From Hirudo medicinalis (lineage: Eukaryota; Annelida; Clitellata; Hirudinida; Hirudinidae): DNA of 33,349 bases. The translations under genes and the position numbers were made by a program. The stretch lies in assembly GCA_011800805.1 (NCBI GenBank), contig MPNW01001116.1, positions 22,720-56,068 on the forward strand, read 5' to 3'. Below the pieces are notes generated by a model. The model saw nothing but the letters and a program-made list of their open reading frames with translations. It did not search any database and was not told where the DNA came from. Position 1 is the first letter of the stretch. Each line of letters begins with the position of its first letter. Shown in pieces: positions 1 to 11,192 of this stretch.

Positions 1-422
1 ATTTCTTGTATTATTATTATTATTATTTATTTTATTATTATTTGTATTATTATTATTATTATTATGTCGGACTACAGTTAAAAAATCTATTTTGTATCGG
101 AATGGGATGTAAAGGTACTTTTTGATCGATCTACCATTTATATAGCGCCCCTATCCGAGGGCCCTCCCTTGTATATTTTTTAAATAAAATATCTAATATA
201 AATATTTATTATTATTAATATTTAATATTAATGTTAAAATTAAATATGTGTATTGATTTATTAATGTTAAATATAATTATGAAATAAATAATATTTAAAA
301 ATTAAATAATATTTAATATTAATAACAAGTTTATTCAAAATTATTATTTAATATTTAATATCAATAATTAATAATTAAATAATAATTATTAATAGTAATA
401 ATTGTTTTAGTTGTAATGAGGC

Positions 423-476
<54 letters not shown>

Positions 477-668
477 CACTAATTAAAATAATAAATGAAA
501 TACACCAACACAAACAACAATCGATTTTCAATACTCCTAAACATTACAGGTAGCATTGCAACCATCATATACCTGTAATTATATTAATATTAATTCACTC
601 AACTGTAGCACGATTACCATGACTGACAAACACCTCTAAGCAATAGCAAGCACACGTGTGATCCTCAC
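1..668. repeat. AT-rich block with (ATT)n microsatellites
   Basis: The stretch has two clear (ATT)n tracts, about 11-65 and 421-476, separated by AT-rich sequence full of TTAATATT-type words. No coding sequence is supported before the exon at 669. A SINE-like fragment near 121-170 is listed separately. Confidence 0.85.
121..168 (-). mobile_element. SINE tail fragment
   Basis: The plus strand holds ACCATTTATATAGCGC followed by a C-rich segment and GAGGGC. This matches the word order of the better preserved SINE at 31360-31526 (ACCATTTATATAGCGC, then CTCTTTCCCAAGGGC). The matching orientation puts the element on the minus strand, with only its 3' part kept. The tRNA-like A and B boxes are not visible here, so this is probably a 5'-truncated or decayed copy. 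Confidence 0.5.
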
Positions 669-825
669 ATATCTCTCTTCGGCAACCGTCCTTAGCTCCC
701 TGGTCTCCTGGTCGAAGATGAAGCACTGGAAGTCGATGGAGAAACTCACGTTGATTGGCAGGTTCGGCGCCACGTGGGGCGAGACTTTGCCCAGAATATC
801 GTCCAATACCTGACGCTCCACGCCC
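669..825 (-). CDS. Unidentified internal coding exon (52 codons)
   Basis: On the minus strand an acceptor (TTCGTCAG) precedes position 825 and a donor (GTGAGG) follows 669. Between them one frame is open for 52 codons, with balanced, non-repetitive composition unlike the surrounding microsatellites. The peptide contains VLDDILGKVSPHVAPNLPIN, then a Phe-rich segment SFSIDFQCFIFDQETREL, and ends near AEERY. The GC content is higher than the flanks. I do not recognise the family. It lies downstream of POLB on the same strand and must belong to another gene, whose other exons are either off the left edge or among the repeats to the right. Confidence that it is coding rests on splice signals and composition only. 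Confidence 0.55.
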
Positions 826-884
826 CTGACGAACTGTTATGACGTTTTATGGTGTGATTATGATTATTATTATTATTGCAATTG

Positions 885-911
885 TTATGTCGTTGTTGTC
901 GTTGCTGTTGA

Positions 912-942
<31 letters not shown>

Positions 943-974
943 ATTGTTGTTGTCGTTGTTGTCGTTGCTGTTGA

Positions 975-1025
<51 letters not shown>
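885..1025. repeat. (GTT)n microsatellite with TCG interruptions
   Basis: Nearly continuous GTT triplets, broken in two places by GTCGTTGTCGTTGCTGTTGAT. That whole segment appears twice (about 893-915 and 954-976), so the tract looks internally duplicated. Leucine or asparagine ORFs across it are translation of the repeat, not genes. Confidence 0.9.
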
Positions 1026-1028
<3 letters not shown>

Positions 1029-1469
1029 CAGAGAGGTGTGGTTTATCAATAATATCATACAAAAATAATTATTAGTAATTATTAAGACAAAGCAATTATT
1101 GTTATTATCAACAATTTCACATATAATAATAATAATAACAATAATAATAATAATAATATTAATAATAATAATAATAACAATAATAATAATAATAATAATA
1201 ATAATTGATTAATAACAAATAACATTGACAATAAATTATTTTTATAAATATTATTATTTGAACTCATTCAACGGACTATGAAATTGTATACTGCCAACAT
1301 CAACAGGACACTCATTATCATCAGTAAATATTTATTCATTAATTCGATAATATCATCATCATAATTTATCATTATTATTATTATTATTATTATTTATTTT
1401 ATTGTTATTATTATTATTAATATTATCAGTATTATCATTATTATTATTATTAACATAGTAAATTTATCA

Positions 1470-1503
<34 letters not shown>

Positions 1504-1553
1504 CATCATAATTTATCATTATCATTATTATTATTATCATCACAATTTTTCAC

Positions 1554-1584
<31 letters not shown>

Positions 1585-1620
1585 TATGATAATTTGAACC
1601 ATTAATAATCTCTTCAACAC
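1026..1620. repeat. Cluster of (AAT)n/(ATT)n microsatellites
   Basis: Contains (AAT)n at about 1121-1205 and (ATT)n tracts at about 1370-1460 and 1470-1590, with ATCATC interruptions. No gene is visible. Confidence 0.85.
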
Positions 1621-2484
1621 TATAATTACCTCGAGAGGCAACATGAAGACTTGGAAAGTCAACATCCCAACAACCAGCAACTCCATGTCAACAAGAACGG
1701 ACGCTCCAAAAAGGTTTGAATCAGTCGAGCAAATTAACTAATGATTAACAAATGAAATTCAGATTCAAATTCAGATTCAGTTTCAAATTCAGATTCAGAT
1801 TCTCTCGAAAACACGGCGCTGTTCTTGCACGCCGCCTCCTCCTCCTATTTATTGAAAATGAGTGGAAGTATTTTTTTTTTTATATTCCAGCTTTGGGAAT
1901 GATTCACTTACTGTCTCAGTGTCAGATTACACAACTATGGCCTCATCGGATGATGACGATGACGACGACGATGATTAGGATGATGATGATGATGATGGTG
2001 GTGATGATGATGGTGATGATGATGATGATGATGATGACGATGACGATGACGATGATGATGATGACGATGACGATGTAGACAGTGATAATTGTCAAAATAA
2101 ATATCAAATTTGTAAACATTGCGAATGTGTTATTTCTACTGACGACGACGACGACGAGGATGATGATGATAATGATGATGTTGACGATGACGATGACGAT
2201 GATGATTGACTCGTCAGGCAATATTTGCAACCATAATTTTTAATAATAACTATCAGCATAAAATTATCACGATTAATATTGCAATTATTTCTCAACAAAT
2301 TTCTTACAGATTGTTCACTTAACTTTAACAAGACAAACAGCGATGATAATATGATTGACGATTGACTAATTACAATGAGCAATTTAACATAATATAATAT
2401 TTATTGTTATTATTATTATTATTATTGTTATTATTATTATTATCATTATTATTATTATTATCATTATTATTATTATTATTATTA

Positions 2485-2527
<43 letters not shown>
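1621..2527. repeat. Mixed simple repeats: ATTCAG array, (GAT/GAC)n, (ATT)n
   Basis: An ATTCAG/ATTCAA hexamer array lies at about 1752-1803, (GAT/GAC)n at about 1944-2075 and 2140-2210, and (ATT)n at about 2400-2527, running into an N at 2528. The short unique part 1621-1740 shows no convincing exon. No gene is called. Confidence 0.8.
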
Positions 2528-4245
2528 NTTATCATTTAAACTTCAGCTTTCAAAAATGCGTATCAAGCAGAAATTGAAGAGATTAATTTTTGTTTAAAAT
2601 AAAAAAAAAATAAGCTAATTCGACGGGCATTTGAAATTGATTTTCAAATCAATAATAATAATAAAAATAGTAATAATAATAACTTTAATAATAACAATTT
2701 TTGAGGTTCTTATGCTCGGTTATTTCTAAATTAAATTTATTTTTTATGGTTGGTCTCCAATTTCTCTTATATCCTTAATAGCATCACAAAAATGAGAGCA
2801 TCTTTATCATCATCATCATCGTCGTCGTCGTCATCATCATCATCATCATCGTCGTCATCGTCATCATCATCATCATCATCATCGTCATCATCATCATCCA
2901 TCGAATCTTTAACGATGTTTATATCAGATGTTTAAAAATTCCGCAAATATGTACGCCCAGCTAGGCAATATATTTGCTGTCAAATACAAACAGCTCGTCA
3001 TTGTCTCCCGCTTTTTAAATCACTTAATTTTTGTTTTAAATGCGCTTTTAATAGATAAACAGCCGTCGAACTGTAAAAAAAAAAATATAAAATATAAACA
3101 AAACCATAAAACATCATGGCTGAAAGAAATATTTGCTCAGAAATTCAGCGAAAAAAATATTTTCAAACCGATCTTTTCCGCGAATTTGTATCACAAATAA
3201 TTAGTCATCGAAATTGCAGGCTGCCTGGACAGGCTGTAAACAACTTAAAATTATGTTAGTCATTAATTTTTACAACGTAAACAAGTTTAAAAATAATTTT
3301 TATTTAAAAGGGAATTTTCGCATTAAAAAAAAAATCGCTTTCTCCATGGGACATTCATCTTAATATTGCAGATGTGGATTCAAATCGTCCATCAAACGTT
3401 CAAAACCCGCTCTCGGCCTGTAAACATGCGATATTTTATTTACAAGATGAAAGTCCGATAGGAATGAAAAGATTTACGATATTCGTCTTCAAAAGTATCC
3501 GATTACCTTGTTGCAGAGTTTTGAGAAACAGTCGATACTTTTTAAGTCAACATCTGCTTTTGAGATGAGATTCATGTTTTCAAGCTGCCTTCATCGATTT
3601 ATGGCCGTCCTTATTAAGTAAATAGTGATTCGGTGCTCGTTCGATAATTTATAATTTATCGAACACATCCCGAATGCTCAATCAAGCTTCGAGTCATTTC
3701 TTATCTTGCAACTTGTGACGTCTGAGCTTTCCCAAAGCGAGCTTGAGAAGTGATTTAGCAGATTTTGCTGTTTGGTCCGACTTAAAAATGTTCTAAAAAA
3801 TAATTTTTTGTACTTCAAGAAGGCATAATCGATAATTTTAGACCGCATTTAACCAGTACTTGCAGCTAAAACCGAGTGTGGGAAGGAAAATGCGTTATGA
3901 AGGATTATTTGAAATATAACTCTAGCTTTAACTACAAATATTTATGACCTCAAAAAGTTCTTTCTGAGTAAATTTCCCTCATTTGCCAAAAACCTTGATA
4001 TAAGAACGTGCCGGTAGTACACGTCAGTACTGACAATGTACTGCTGGACATAAATATTATGTCCAATTTATTATTATTAAGTAGAATTAGTGAGTAAACT
4101 ACATTTCAACATGGTTGTGACTACAATAATAATGATGATGATGATGATGATGATAATGACAGCAACAACATAATAATAGTAGCTGGTTACAGTAATAATT
4201 GTGACTTTATGGTTACAAATCATGGCAGACGGTGTTTCTAGTCAT
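2528..4245. other. AT-rich intergenic sequence, no gene seen
   Basis: Apart from a (ATC/GTC)n tract at about 2805-2900 and a short (GAT)n at about 4132-4155, the sequence is unique and AT-rich. ORFs here are short, lack splice-site support, and carry many Lys/Asn/Phe codons as expected from AT-rich noncoding DNA. It holds the 3' flank of POLB, including a possible poly(A) signal. Confidence 0.6.
4067..4072 (-). promoter_or_regulatory. Possible POLB poly(A) signal
   Basis: TTTATT on the plus strand reads AATAAA on the minus strand, about 175 bp past the POLB stop. It is the nearest such hexamer I see downstream of the stop, but the region is AT-rich, so chance occurrence is possible. Confidence 0.35.
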
Positions 4246-7200
4246 TCAGTCATTCCTCCGGTTAGGGGGCTTGTAGGGCATGCCGATGTAGTCGAACACG
4301 TCCTCCTCGCTCGTCACCGGCAGGGCTTCCCCCGGTATGCCTGGCGGAGATGACGATGTCATTCGGCGATTGGTTAATATCAAGTAAATGTCACCGCACT
4401 AAACGATAAATTGACGTTAATTCACATTTTCATATTTATAGATTGCTAATTTTATTGCTAAATGAAATCCGATTAAAAACACCGGTCGAATTCTGGATGC
4501 CGGCACAAAAACAAAGCCGTGGACAGCCAACTCCCACCTGTGCATCCCATCGGCCTGATGGAATATTCATTGATGGTGAACCCCTTAGAAAGGGCATGGG
4601 CCCTCATGTTCTTGTTGAAGACATCGCTGCCCGTGAAGTAGAGCAGGGCGCAGAAGTACTGGTCGCTCGGGATCAACCTGGGTCGTGTCAAAGGTTAAGT
4701 CGACGATGATGAAGCTCGTGACGAGGTCGTCGAAAAACATGAAGTTTTGAGGCCTCGTCTGAGAATTTAGGACAATTCTTGGTTGATTGGCATCGTGTCG
4801 TTCGATTGAAAAGCTTTTATGACTTGTCGGATCAATCGCTTAACCAATAAAACTTCCCCAACCTGATGTCCAGTCTTCTGTGGTCGAAGGATTTCGAGCT
4901 CTCCTTCTTTTGGGGCAGCTGACATACGCCCTATTTTTGACCAACATAATCACAATAGTAATGATAATTATTTACTTTTATTATTAACAACTCAAAAAAT
5001 GATAACAAAACAAGATATACCATGTACTTGGTGTCCCCCAGAGACAGGGTGTCCGTGATGAACCCGAGCTCACAGAGTTTGTCGACCACGGCCTTTAGTA
5101 GGGTCCCCTAGGGTTTCAGTGGTAAGGTGAGGAGGGTCTCTGGGCATGGATTTTATGACGCCGTATGGAAAAATGATCGACCTACCTTCTTTCCATCTGT
5201 GCTTGAGGTGAAGGTAGGATGGGTCAAGAGGACGTCAACGTCACCACTGGTTTCTGCCCCTGATCGAGCGGTAATTAGAATCGGCGATGGATGATTGAAT
5301 GTGATCACGTGTGATTGCAATATTGTCATTGAGGAATATTCATTTTAATGTAGATGTAAATGTTTTCAGACTTTATCGTTATATGACTAATTTTGGCCTG
5401 CGCAAGAAAATTATGAAATTGTGTCTGGGTGTAATTAATTGCCTTAAATTACTCAACGACGGCATTAAATTATTTATCGACGAATCGGATAAAATTTATT
5501 TACTCATAAATAAATCATAATCTATTATTCCGTAACAAATGCAAAACGTTTGCACCAAGGTCGATCCTCCCGAAACCTCTCACCTCTCCTGAAACTGCCG
5601 CAGACAGTTGCCGTGTACTCCTCGTCCAGCTCTCGTACCTCCCTCACGATCACCTCCTGGAAAATAAGGTAAACAAAGATCGTCAGCTCATCAAGATCAG
5701 CGAGGATAGTCGAGGCCATGTCAGTTGAACGTCTTCGACCTTGTCATAATATTTATGTCATAATATTTATTACTAATATTATTTATGTAATTATTAATGA
5801 TAATAATCATCATCGATTCATTAACGTTCGTACAACCTCCAGCTTCAGCATCTCCGTTCTCGGTATCCTCTTCTCTAGTTCTTCAAAGTACCTCGAAGAG
5901 ACGATCGTCATTGTTTTCAATGATTATTATTGTTTGCAGCTTAATAATAATAATAATAATCAACATGAAATAATAATAATAATAATAGTAATAGTAATTG
6001 TCATCACAGCTCCTCTGTGACCGACATCACATAACAGAGGGTCTAGGAGCATCGTTTGCCTCTGGCGCTCTGTACATGGCACATTACAAATTAGCCATTA
6101 TTATTATTATTATTATTAATATTAATATTATTGTTATTACTATTATTATTATCATTATTATTATTATTATTATTATTATTGCTATTATTATCATCATTAT
6201 TATTATTAATATTATTATTGTTATTACTATTATTTATTAATATTATTATTTTTTAGAAACACGCCAAGAGCAAATCCAGATCTAAAAAGAGTTTGAATGA
6301 AGCTGAGCACTGATTACTTGAGGCCGATTCGCTGGTGGTTGTTCAACTTGGAGGTGTTCTTTCTCAGGTCTTATTTTGGAAAAACAAAAAATTAAAAAAG
6401 AAATTGATTTCATTCAACTCGTTTACAGACAAAAACGATACTGATAATAATTGTTATTATAATTTATATGTTATAATAATATATACATATTATTATAATT
6501 ATTATTATATAATTATCATTATTATGTTATTATTATTGTTGTTGTAACCGTCACCTTCAATGGACTTGATTCCTTCATCAACAAGCTTCTTGGCTGCAGC
6601 TGGTCTGGGGAGTGATTATGATGATGATGATGATTATTATGATGATGATGGTGATTATGATGATGATGGTGATTGTGATGATGGTGATTATGATGATGGT
6701 GATTATGATGACGATGGTGATTATGATGACGATGGTGATTATGATGATGGTGATTATGATGACGATGGTGATTATGATGACGATGATGATTATGATGACG
6801 ATGATGATTATGATGACGATGGTGATGATGGCAATGATGTTGATGATGATGATGGCAATGACACTCACCCAATTCCGGTGACTTTCGTCAGCTCAGAAAT
6901 GGCAACATTGGTGTCATCCTTCTTAATCTTGCAGGTAAACAAACTTACTGATAATATTATCATTTATTATCAATTATGCAATTATTTTCTACCTTCTCCA
7001 GTTTTTCCAACTTTCCAGTCTCGAGAAATTCATCAATCTTCTTGGCAATCTTTTCACCAACACCGTCCTGCAATTGATGCATATTCATGAGCTACATAAA
7101 TTAAGCTAATTAATTAAATCTCGTTAGCATGACTAGATGGTCTCACAGAAATTTCTAGCTGAATGGGCCACCAATGAGATGCTTGCAATGTCCAATATAA

Positions 7201-7912
7201 CAGATAGTAACAACAAAATCAATATCAAGAAACAAGTAAATATTCACAAATTGTGTCCTGACACAAATAAAACGAATCTTATTGGCTCACCAATGACCTG
7301 GCCTCCTTGCCACTTCTGATTGGTTGTTCGTATTTGGCAACGGAACCTGCCGCCTTCCTGTAGGCGTTGTACTTGTGCGTCTGCCTTGTGACATTCTTCT
7401 CATAGTTTGCCAGTTCTGAGGATGAACATTTTTTTACTTACAACATTTCCTTGTAAACTATTAAATCTGAAATCAATTCAATTGAAGAAAGTCTATAAGT
7501 GAAGGATTCATTCAACCAAGTTATTGCCACTATAAGTTTCAGCTTTGAACATTTTAAAGCTTTGCAAACAATTGATGCAAATGAATTTCATTGGAAACGG
7601 ATCAAGAAATTAAAGAATAAACAACAACATAAGTGAGGCTTAATCTCAAATTCCTACAAATCTACTCTTTCACAAAAAAATATGTGCAGGTCAAATAATA
7701 GACCAGGGTTAGGGTTAGGGTTTGCATTTGGTAGAATTGCAAAGCATTGCTTTCATGTCCAGAGTCAGATTATTGGTGAGAATATTAAGCTAAATTCGGA
7801 TGCTAAAAGATCAGAGCGACAATTATTGTGAAATATTTTATGAAACAAGACCCAGTAGAAAGTCAACAATCTCCGAGTTCTTGCTGTCTTCTAATGACTT
7901 TCGCTTGCTCAT
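4246..7912 (-). CDS. POLB: DNA polymerase beta, complete, 13 coding exons
   Basis: Family X polymerase of base excision repair: it removes the 5'-deoxyribose phosphate and fills single-nucleotide gaps in the nucleus. Coding exons, 5' to 3' on the minus strand: 7852-7912, 7291-7415, 6993-7067, 6869-6927, 6555-6604, 6318-6369, 5837-5891, 5584-5656, 5186-5259, 5021-5107, 4863-4930, 4538-4677, 4246-4340. All phases agree, giving 337 aa (human 335). It starts MSKRK, as in vertebrates. The lyase domain keeps GVGEKIAKK with Lys72 as Schiff-base residue, and a second helix-hairpin-helix motif (TKVTGIG) follows. GSFRRG at 179-184 and the metal ligands Asp190 and Asp192 (GDVDVLL) sit at the human numbering; the third, Asp258 (RRLDIR), is shifted by a two-residue insertion. 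YFTGS and FNKNMRAHA complete the nucleotide pocket. Every catalytic feature I can check is intact, so it should be functional. The intron between exons 4 and 5 is almost pure microsatellite. Confidence 0.97.
5941..6250. repeat. (AAT)n and (ATT)n tracts within a POLB intron
   Basis: Short (AAT)n at about 5941-5990 and a longer (ATT)n at about 6095-6250 lie in the intron between POLB exons 6 and 7. The longer tract directly follows a retroposon tail at 6036-6094, as if it grew from that tail. Confidence 0.85.
6036..6110 (+). mobile_element. Retroposon 3' tail with (ATT)n
   Basis: GCCTCTGGCGCTCTGTACATGG, then CACATTACAAATTA, then (ATT)n. The same word order is seen at 26326-26395 (GCGCCTCTGACGCTATGC, AAATGGCGCATTATAAATTA, (ATT)n) after a reverse-transcriptase remnant. 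Only the 3' end is recognisable. It is inserted in a POLB intron, opposite to the gene. Confidence 0.6.
6608..6862. repeat. (GAT)n microsatellite filling a POLB intron
   Basis: GAT triplets broken by GGT, TAT and GAC triplets make longer periods such as TATGATGATGGTGAT and TATGATGACGATGGTGAT. It occupies nearly all of the intron between POLB exons 4 and 5 (6605-6868), leaving little but the splice sites. The long Asp-rich ORF is repeat translation, not a gene. Confidence 0.92.
7705..7723. repeat. Short interstitial telomere-like repeat
   Basis: GGGTTAGGGTTAGGGTTT sits within the first POLB intron, just under three copies of TTAGGG. It is too short to call a telomeric insertion with certainty. 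Confidence 0.5.
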
Positions 7913-8486
7913 GCTTTGTGCAACCGTAATTCTATTTGAAAATAAAATATTTTTGCCGAACGCGATAAACTTTTCTTTCAGTTGATGACTAAAAGTAAAC
8001 ACCAATTAGCATGCTGTTCTTTCAATCTTGTACTTTAAATATTAAAATAATTGAAAAAATAGGATGGTTAAACTTAGAATGTTTTTATTCTAAATTAATG
8101 TTGCATCATAACTTATTCACACAAAAAATGTTCAAATGTGATGATCTTAAAGTGCCTCTGATAGCGGCAGTCAGCTTTTCAAGAAGTGTTGAGTGGAAGA
8201 TCTTATTCAATTGTTTAGCGTTCTTATTGCGATTAATATCAGACCACGAACATTCAAGCCAGTCGAAAGAAACCATTTCAATTCTGTATCACAAATTTCA
8301 CTTGTAAAGCGCTCTTTCTGTATCTTGGCAACTTACGATGACGTTTTTCAATACGCTGTCCGTGAATTTGGTTTAGTTTTGTGTTTCGAGTTTCGCTGTT
8401 CGAGAATGATTGTCCCGTTTCGATGGACATCCCACGAGTCGTGAAATATCGGGGCCATTAGACCCCCATAAGTTGTTAAATTTAGA
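7913..8486. promoter_or_regulatory. Intergenic region between divergent POLB and Ig-like copy 1
   Basis: The start codons of POLB (minus, 7912) and Ig-like copy 1 (plus, 8487) are 574 bp apart and point away from each other, so both promoters and 5' UTRs must lie here unless upstream noncoding exons exist. The sequence is AT-rich without microsatellites. I see no certain TATA box or other core element. The ORFs here lack splice support. Confidence 0.4.
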
Positions 8487-10823
8487 ATGTTTCAACAGCT
8501 TTTCAAATTATGTTTCGTCACCAATTTGTTAGCAACACGAAGCGGCTCAGGTTGGCCATTATGTTGATCGACTAATAGGAATTATAATCTTTTAGCGGTT
8601 GAGTACTTCAATTTGATGTTTGAGAAATTTAATTTGGCAATATTTTTTATTAGTATATTTACTAATTTCACAGCCTAAACCGACTCTGTTGTGCAATGTA
8701 ATTTCATGAAATATCTTTTCTTTTTTATTCATTTGGTTCTGATTATTTTTTAACCGTCATCTTGAAATCAATCGAACTTTTCAGCCGCGATCGTCATTGC
8801 CAAAGACGTTGTGGGGATGACAACCAATCTCAGCGACACTGTGACATGCGAGACTTGGAAATTAGAGGAGACCGATGTGACTCTGCCACTGTTGGTCGAA
8901 GAAAGCTCTTCTGGCATCTACAAATGTTCAACGAGTGAAGATGTTGTCCTTTTCATCGCCTATGGTAAGTCGTTGTCGATGTGATGTACATCGCTCTGAG
9001 TAAATAATTTATTTGGTAGACGAAATTTGATTGATCAATTTTGATCAATTTTGATTGAATTTGTTGTTATTTATTTACGTTTATCAAGTAGGTTGATTTC
9101 CAATCCATGCTTATCGCTTCAGAGGCTGTGTAAGGACTTATTTTATTTGGCAGACAATGTCATTTGTCGATGTAATTCAGCAAACATTTACAAAAAGCAT
9201 GCGTGACATTGTATTTCCCAGAGATCATGACCTTTGTCTTCGTGTCTGATCCTGCCATCTATCAGGAAAAAGTCTCCCTGAACTGCTACGCGAGATTCTG
9301 GCCAAAGAACTTCGCCATGACCAGCACCCTAACCATCTTCGATCAGAACAAAAATACACTCAAGGATTTCGAAATGAGAGACGTCCCAAAGGGCGCCGCT
9401 TGTGAGAATGAGTGCGTTTTCGACATGGAGACCGATAAGGCCGGAGAATTCCCACACTCCTGCGACTGGAACATCACCATAGAACACGAGGGTACAACCT
9501 ACAAGGATGGCATGACGTTTTCCAGAAACCTGAGAGTTTACAGTAAGTCATTGGGGAGGGGAGATTGGTTTTTGTGTGAGTTGGAGGTGTGCTTTGGCAT
9601 GGAATCATACTGTAACTCGAGTGGCGTCTTGCACGATAGAAGCCATTTTTCCACATAAATGACCAATTTAATAGTTACATTAAATTTAACTTTACCATTT
9701 GGCCAATCTGGTTTATGCTTCTAAATCATCTCATGGATGTGCACAATAGAAAATATTAATAAGATAGGAGGCACGCGGGAACTCAGCCATCTTAAAAGAT
9801 AAGTAAAAGTAATGACTCAGAATGGTGTAATTTTGATATAAATAATAAACAAAACAAAAAAAAAACAAATCGAAATTGATAAAATGACAATCGCCTCTCA
9901 ATCGGGAACAAACTACTCGATGTCTGAATGTCCTTGCAATCCGACCAGTGCCCGTGAACAACGTCAGGGTGAACAGAACTGAGACGAAGATGTACGAGGT
10001 GGTAGAGTGCTACGCAGACGGCTTTCCCGAGCCCACACACTTCCAATGGACCTGCAGATCCGGTAGCGACATCACCGGAAAGGGATGGGCTACCCAAGGA
10101 CACAGGATTTCCTTCGTCAGAGCTAGGGAGTACAAGTGCACCTGTACTGCCTTCAACTCGGGGGTCGCTGAGGTCCATAGCAGCGAGTGGTCAGGGGTAA
10201 TCTTGGTCCACCCCTCAGGTATTTTTTATGAGTTGTTCATTAGGAATGATTTTTATTAAATCATTGTCTGACATTCTGATGGTGGTAATTGAGCGACATT
10301 CAAGGTTATTAAAAGAAAGTCAATAAATACACAAAAGTAACAGTTTATTGTAACAATGGCATTATCGGCGATTGCACTGATATGATCTCCATGACAATCT
10401 TAATAGGTTTTATTTGAGATCGTCCAAATGAATTATCCAAACCGAATGTTTGAAAATATCGCATAGCCAAAAATAACGAGTGTTGAATGTTACGAGAGAT
10501 CGAAAATAATATTTCTCTCATATAACTCCGTTTCGGCTTCCAAAGAGGAAGAAGAAGAAGAACAAGATGATGAGGGACCGGCAAACGATGAAACTGTCAA
10601 CGAAGGTGACACAGGAAAGAGCAATGAAGACTCAAAGGCAGTGACAAAGAACAATACAGGTGGGAAAAAAAAAGGTAAGAAGAAAGATAGAGACAAAAAA
10701 GTGAATCCGGATAAAAAATCTCCAGTTGCTAGCGGCTTGCCCTCAAACCACGAAACACTCGACCCATTTGTCCATTACATGACCTTCTTGATCTTTCTGG
10801 GGACCTCCAATCTTATTGTCTAA
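8487..10823 (+). CDS. Ig-like cluster copy 1: secreted or GPI-anchored protein, 370 aa
   Basis: Five exons: 8487-8550, 8785-8964, 9222-9542, 9949-10218, 10546-10823, every intron phase 1. Residues 1-22 form a signal peptide (MFQQLFKLCF start). The 180-nt exon 2 encodes a short Cys module with CETW and GIYKCSTS. Exon 3 (about 83-188) has CYARFWP and ends in HSCDWNITIEHEG. Exon 4 (about 190-278) is the most typical Ig C2-like domain, with CYADGFPEP, QWTC and EYKCTC, hence an extra Cys pair. Exon 5 starts with a Glu run from (GAA)n, passes a Lys-rich stretch (KKKGKKKDRDKK) and ends in a hydrophobic tail that runs to the stop, as in GPI-attachment signals. Sequons include NLS, NIT, NRT and NNT. 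The start was chosen because all three copies then have a 64-nt first exon. No named family is recognised; cell-surface recognition or adhesion is inference. Confidence 0.85.
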
Positions 10824-10923
10824 GTTAGCTTCTTTTCGAATTAATGCATTTGTATGGTAGCAGCCTGAGTAGGGCATGAATGTCTGACTAATGTAATAGT
10901 AGTGGCGGTCAGTATTACGAGAA

Positions 10924-11001
10924 TAAGATTGTATGCTTGATGTGATTGTATGTTTGAAGTGATTGTATGTTTGACGTGATTGTATGTTTGACGTGATTGT
11001 A
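10924..11001. repeat. 17-bp tandem repeat
   Basis: Unit close to GTGATTGTATGTTTGAC, in about four to five imperfect copies: GATTGTATGCTTGATGT, GATTGTATGTTTGAAGT, GATTGTATGTTTGACGT (twice), GATTGTATATC. It lies about 100 bp past the stop of Ig-like copy 1, probably in or near its 3' UTR. Confidence 0.85.
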
Positions 11002-11186
11002 TATCGGGGCATTTATGTTGCACGCCAATTTTTCATGATGAGGCTCTAGTTACAAGCATTATTGGTTCCATGTAATGCGTTGTTGTAACTGTGTTTTATA
11101 ACGACAGATTGCCATACTTACGAATTACTGAATGCCTTTCGGCGGCAAATCAGTTCTTCGCTGAACCTGGAAAGCTGGCACATTCG

Positions 11187-11192
11187 AATAAA
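11187..11192 (+). promoter_or_regulatory. Possible poly(A) signal of Ig-like copy 1
   Basis: AATAAA about 365 bp downstream of the copy 1 stop codon. It is plausible by distance only. Confidence 0.3.

Noticed and set aside
4690..4760. Extra POLB exon (minus-strand reading [16 protein letters not shown])
   Set aside because: The flanking exons join in phase without it and POLB has no such segment between RRLDIR and LIPSDQ.
6560..7090. 176-codon Asp/Tyr-rich ORF on the plus strand
   Set aside because: It is a reading of the (GAT)n intron of POLB continuing antisense through POLB exons; no independent coding evidence.
7705..7723. Telomeric repeat array
   Set aside because: Fewer than three TTAGGG units; a similar short CCCTAACCCTAACCCC at 17162 near a splice acceptor suggests chance or a pyrimidine tract.
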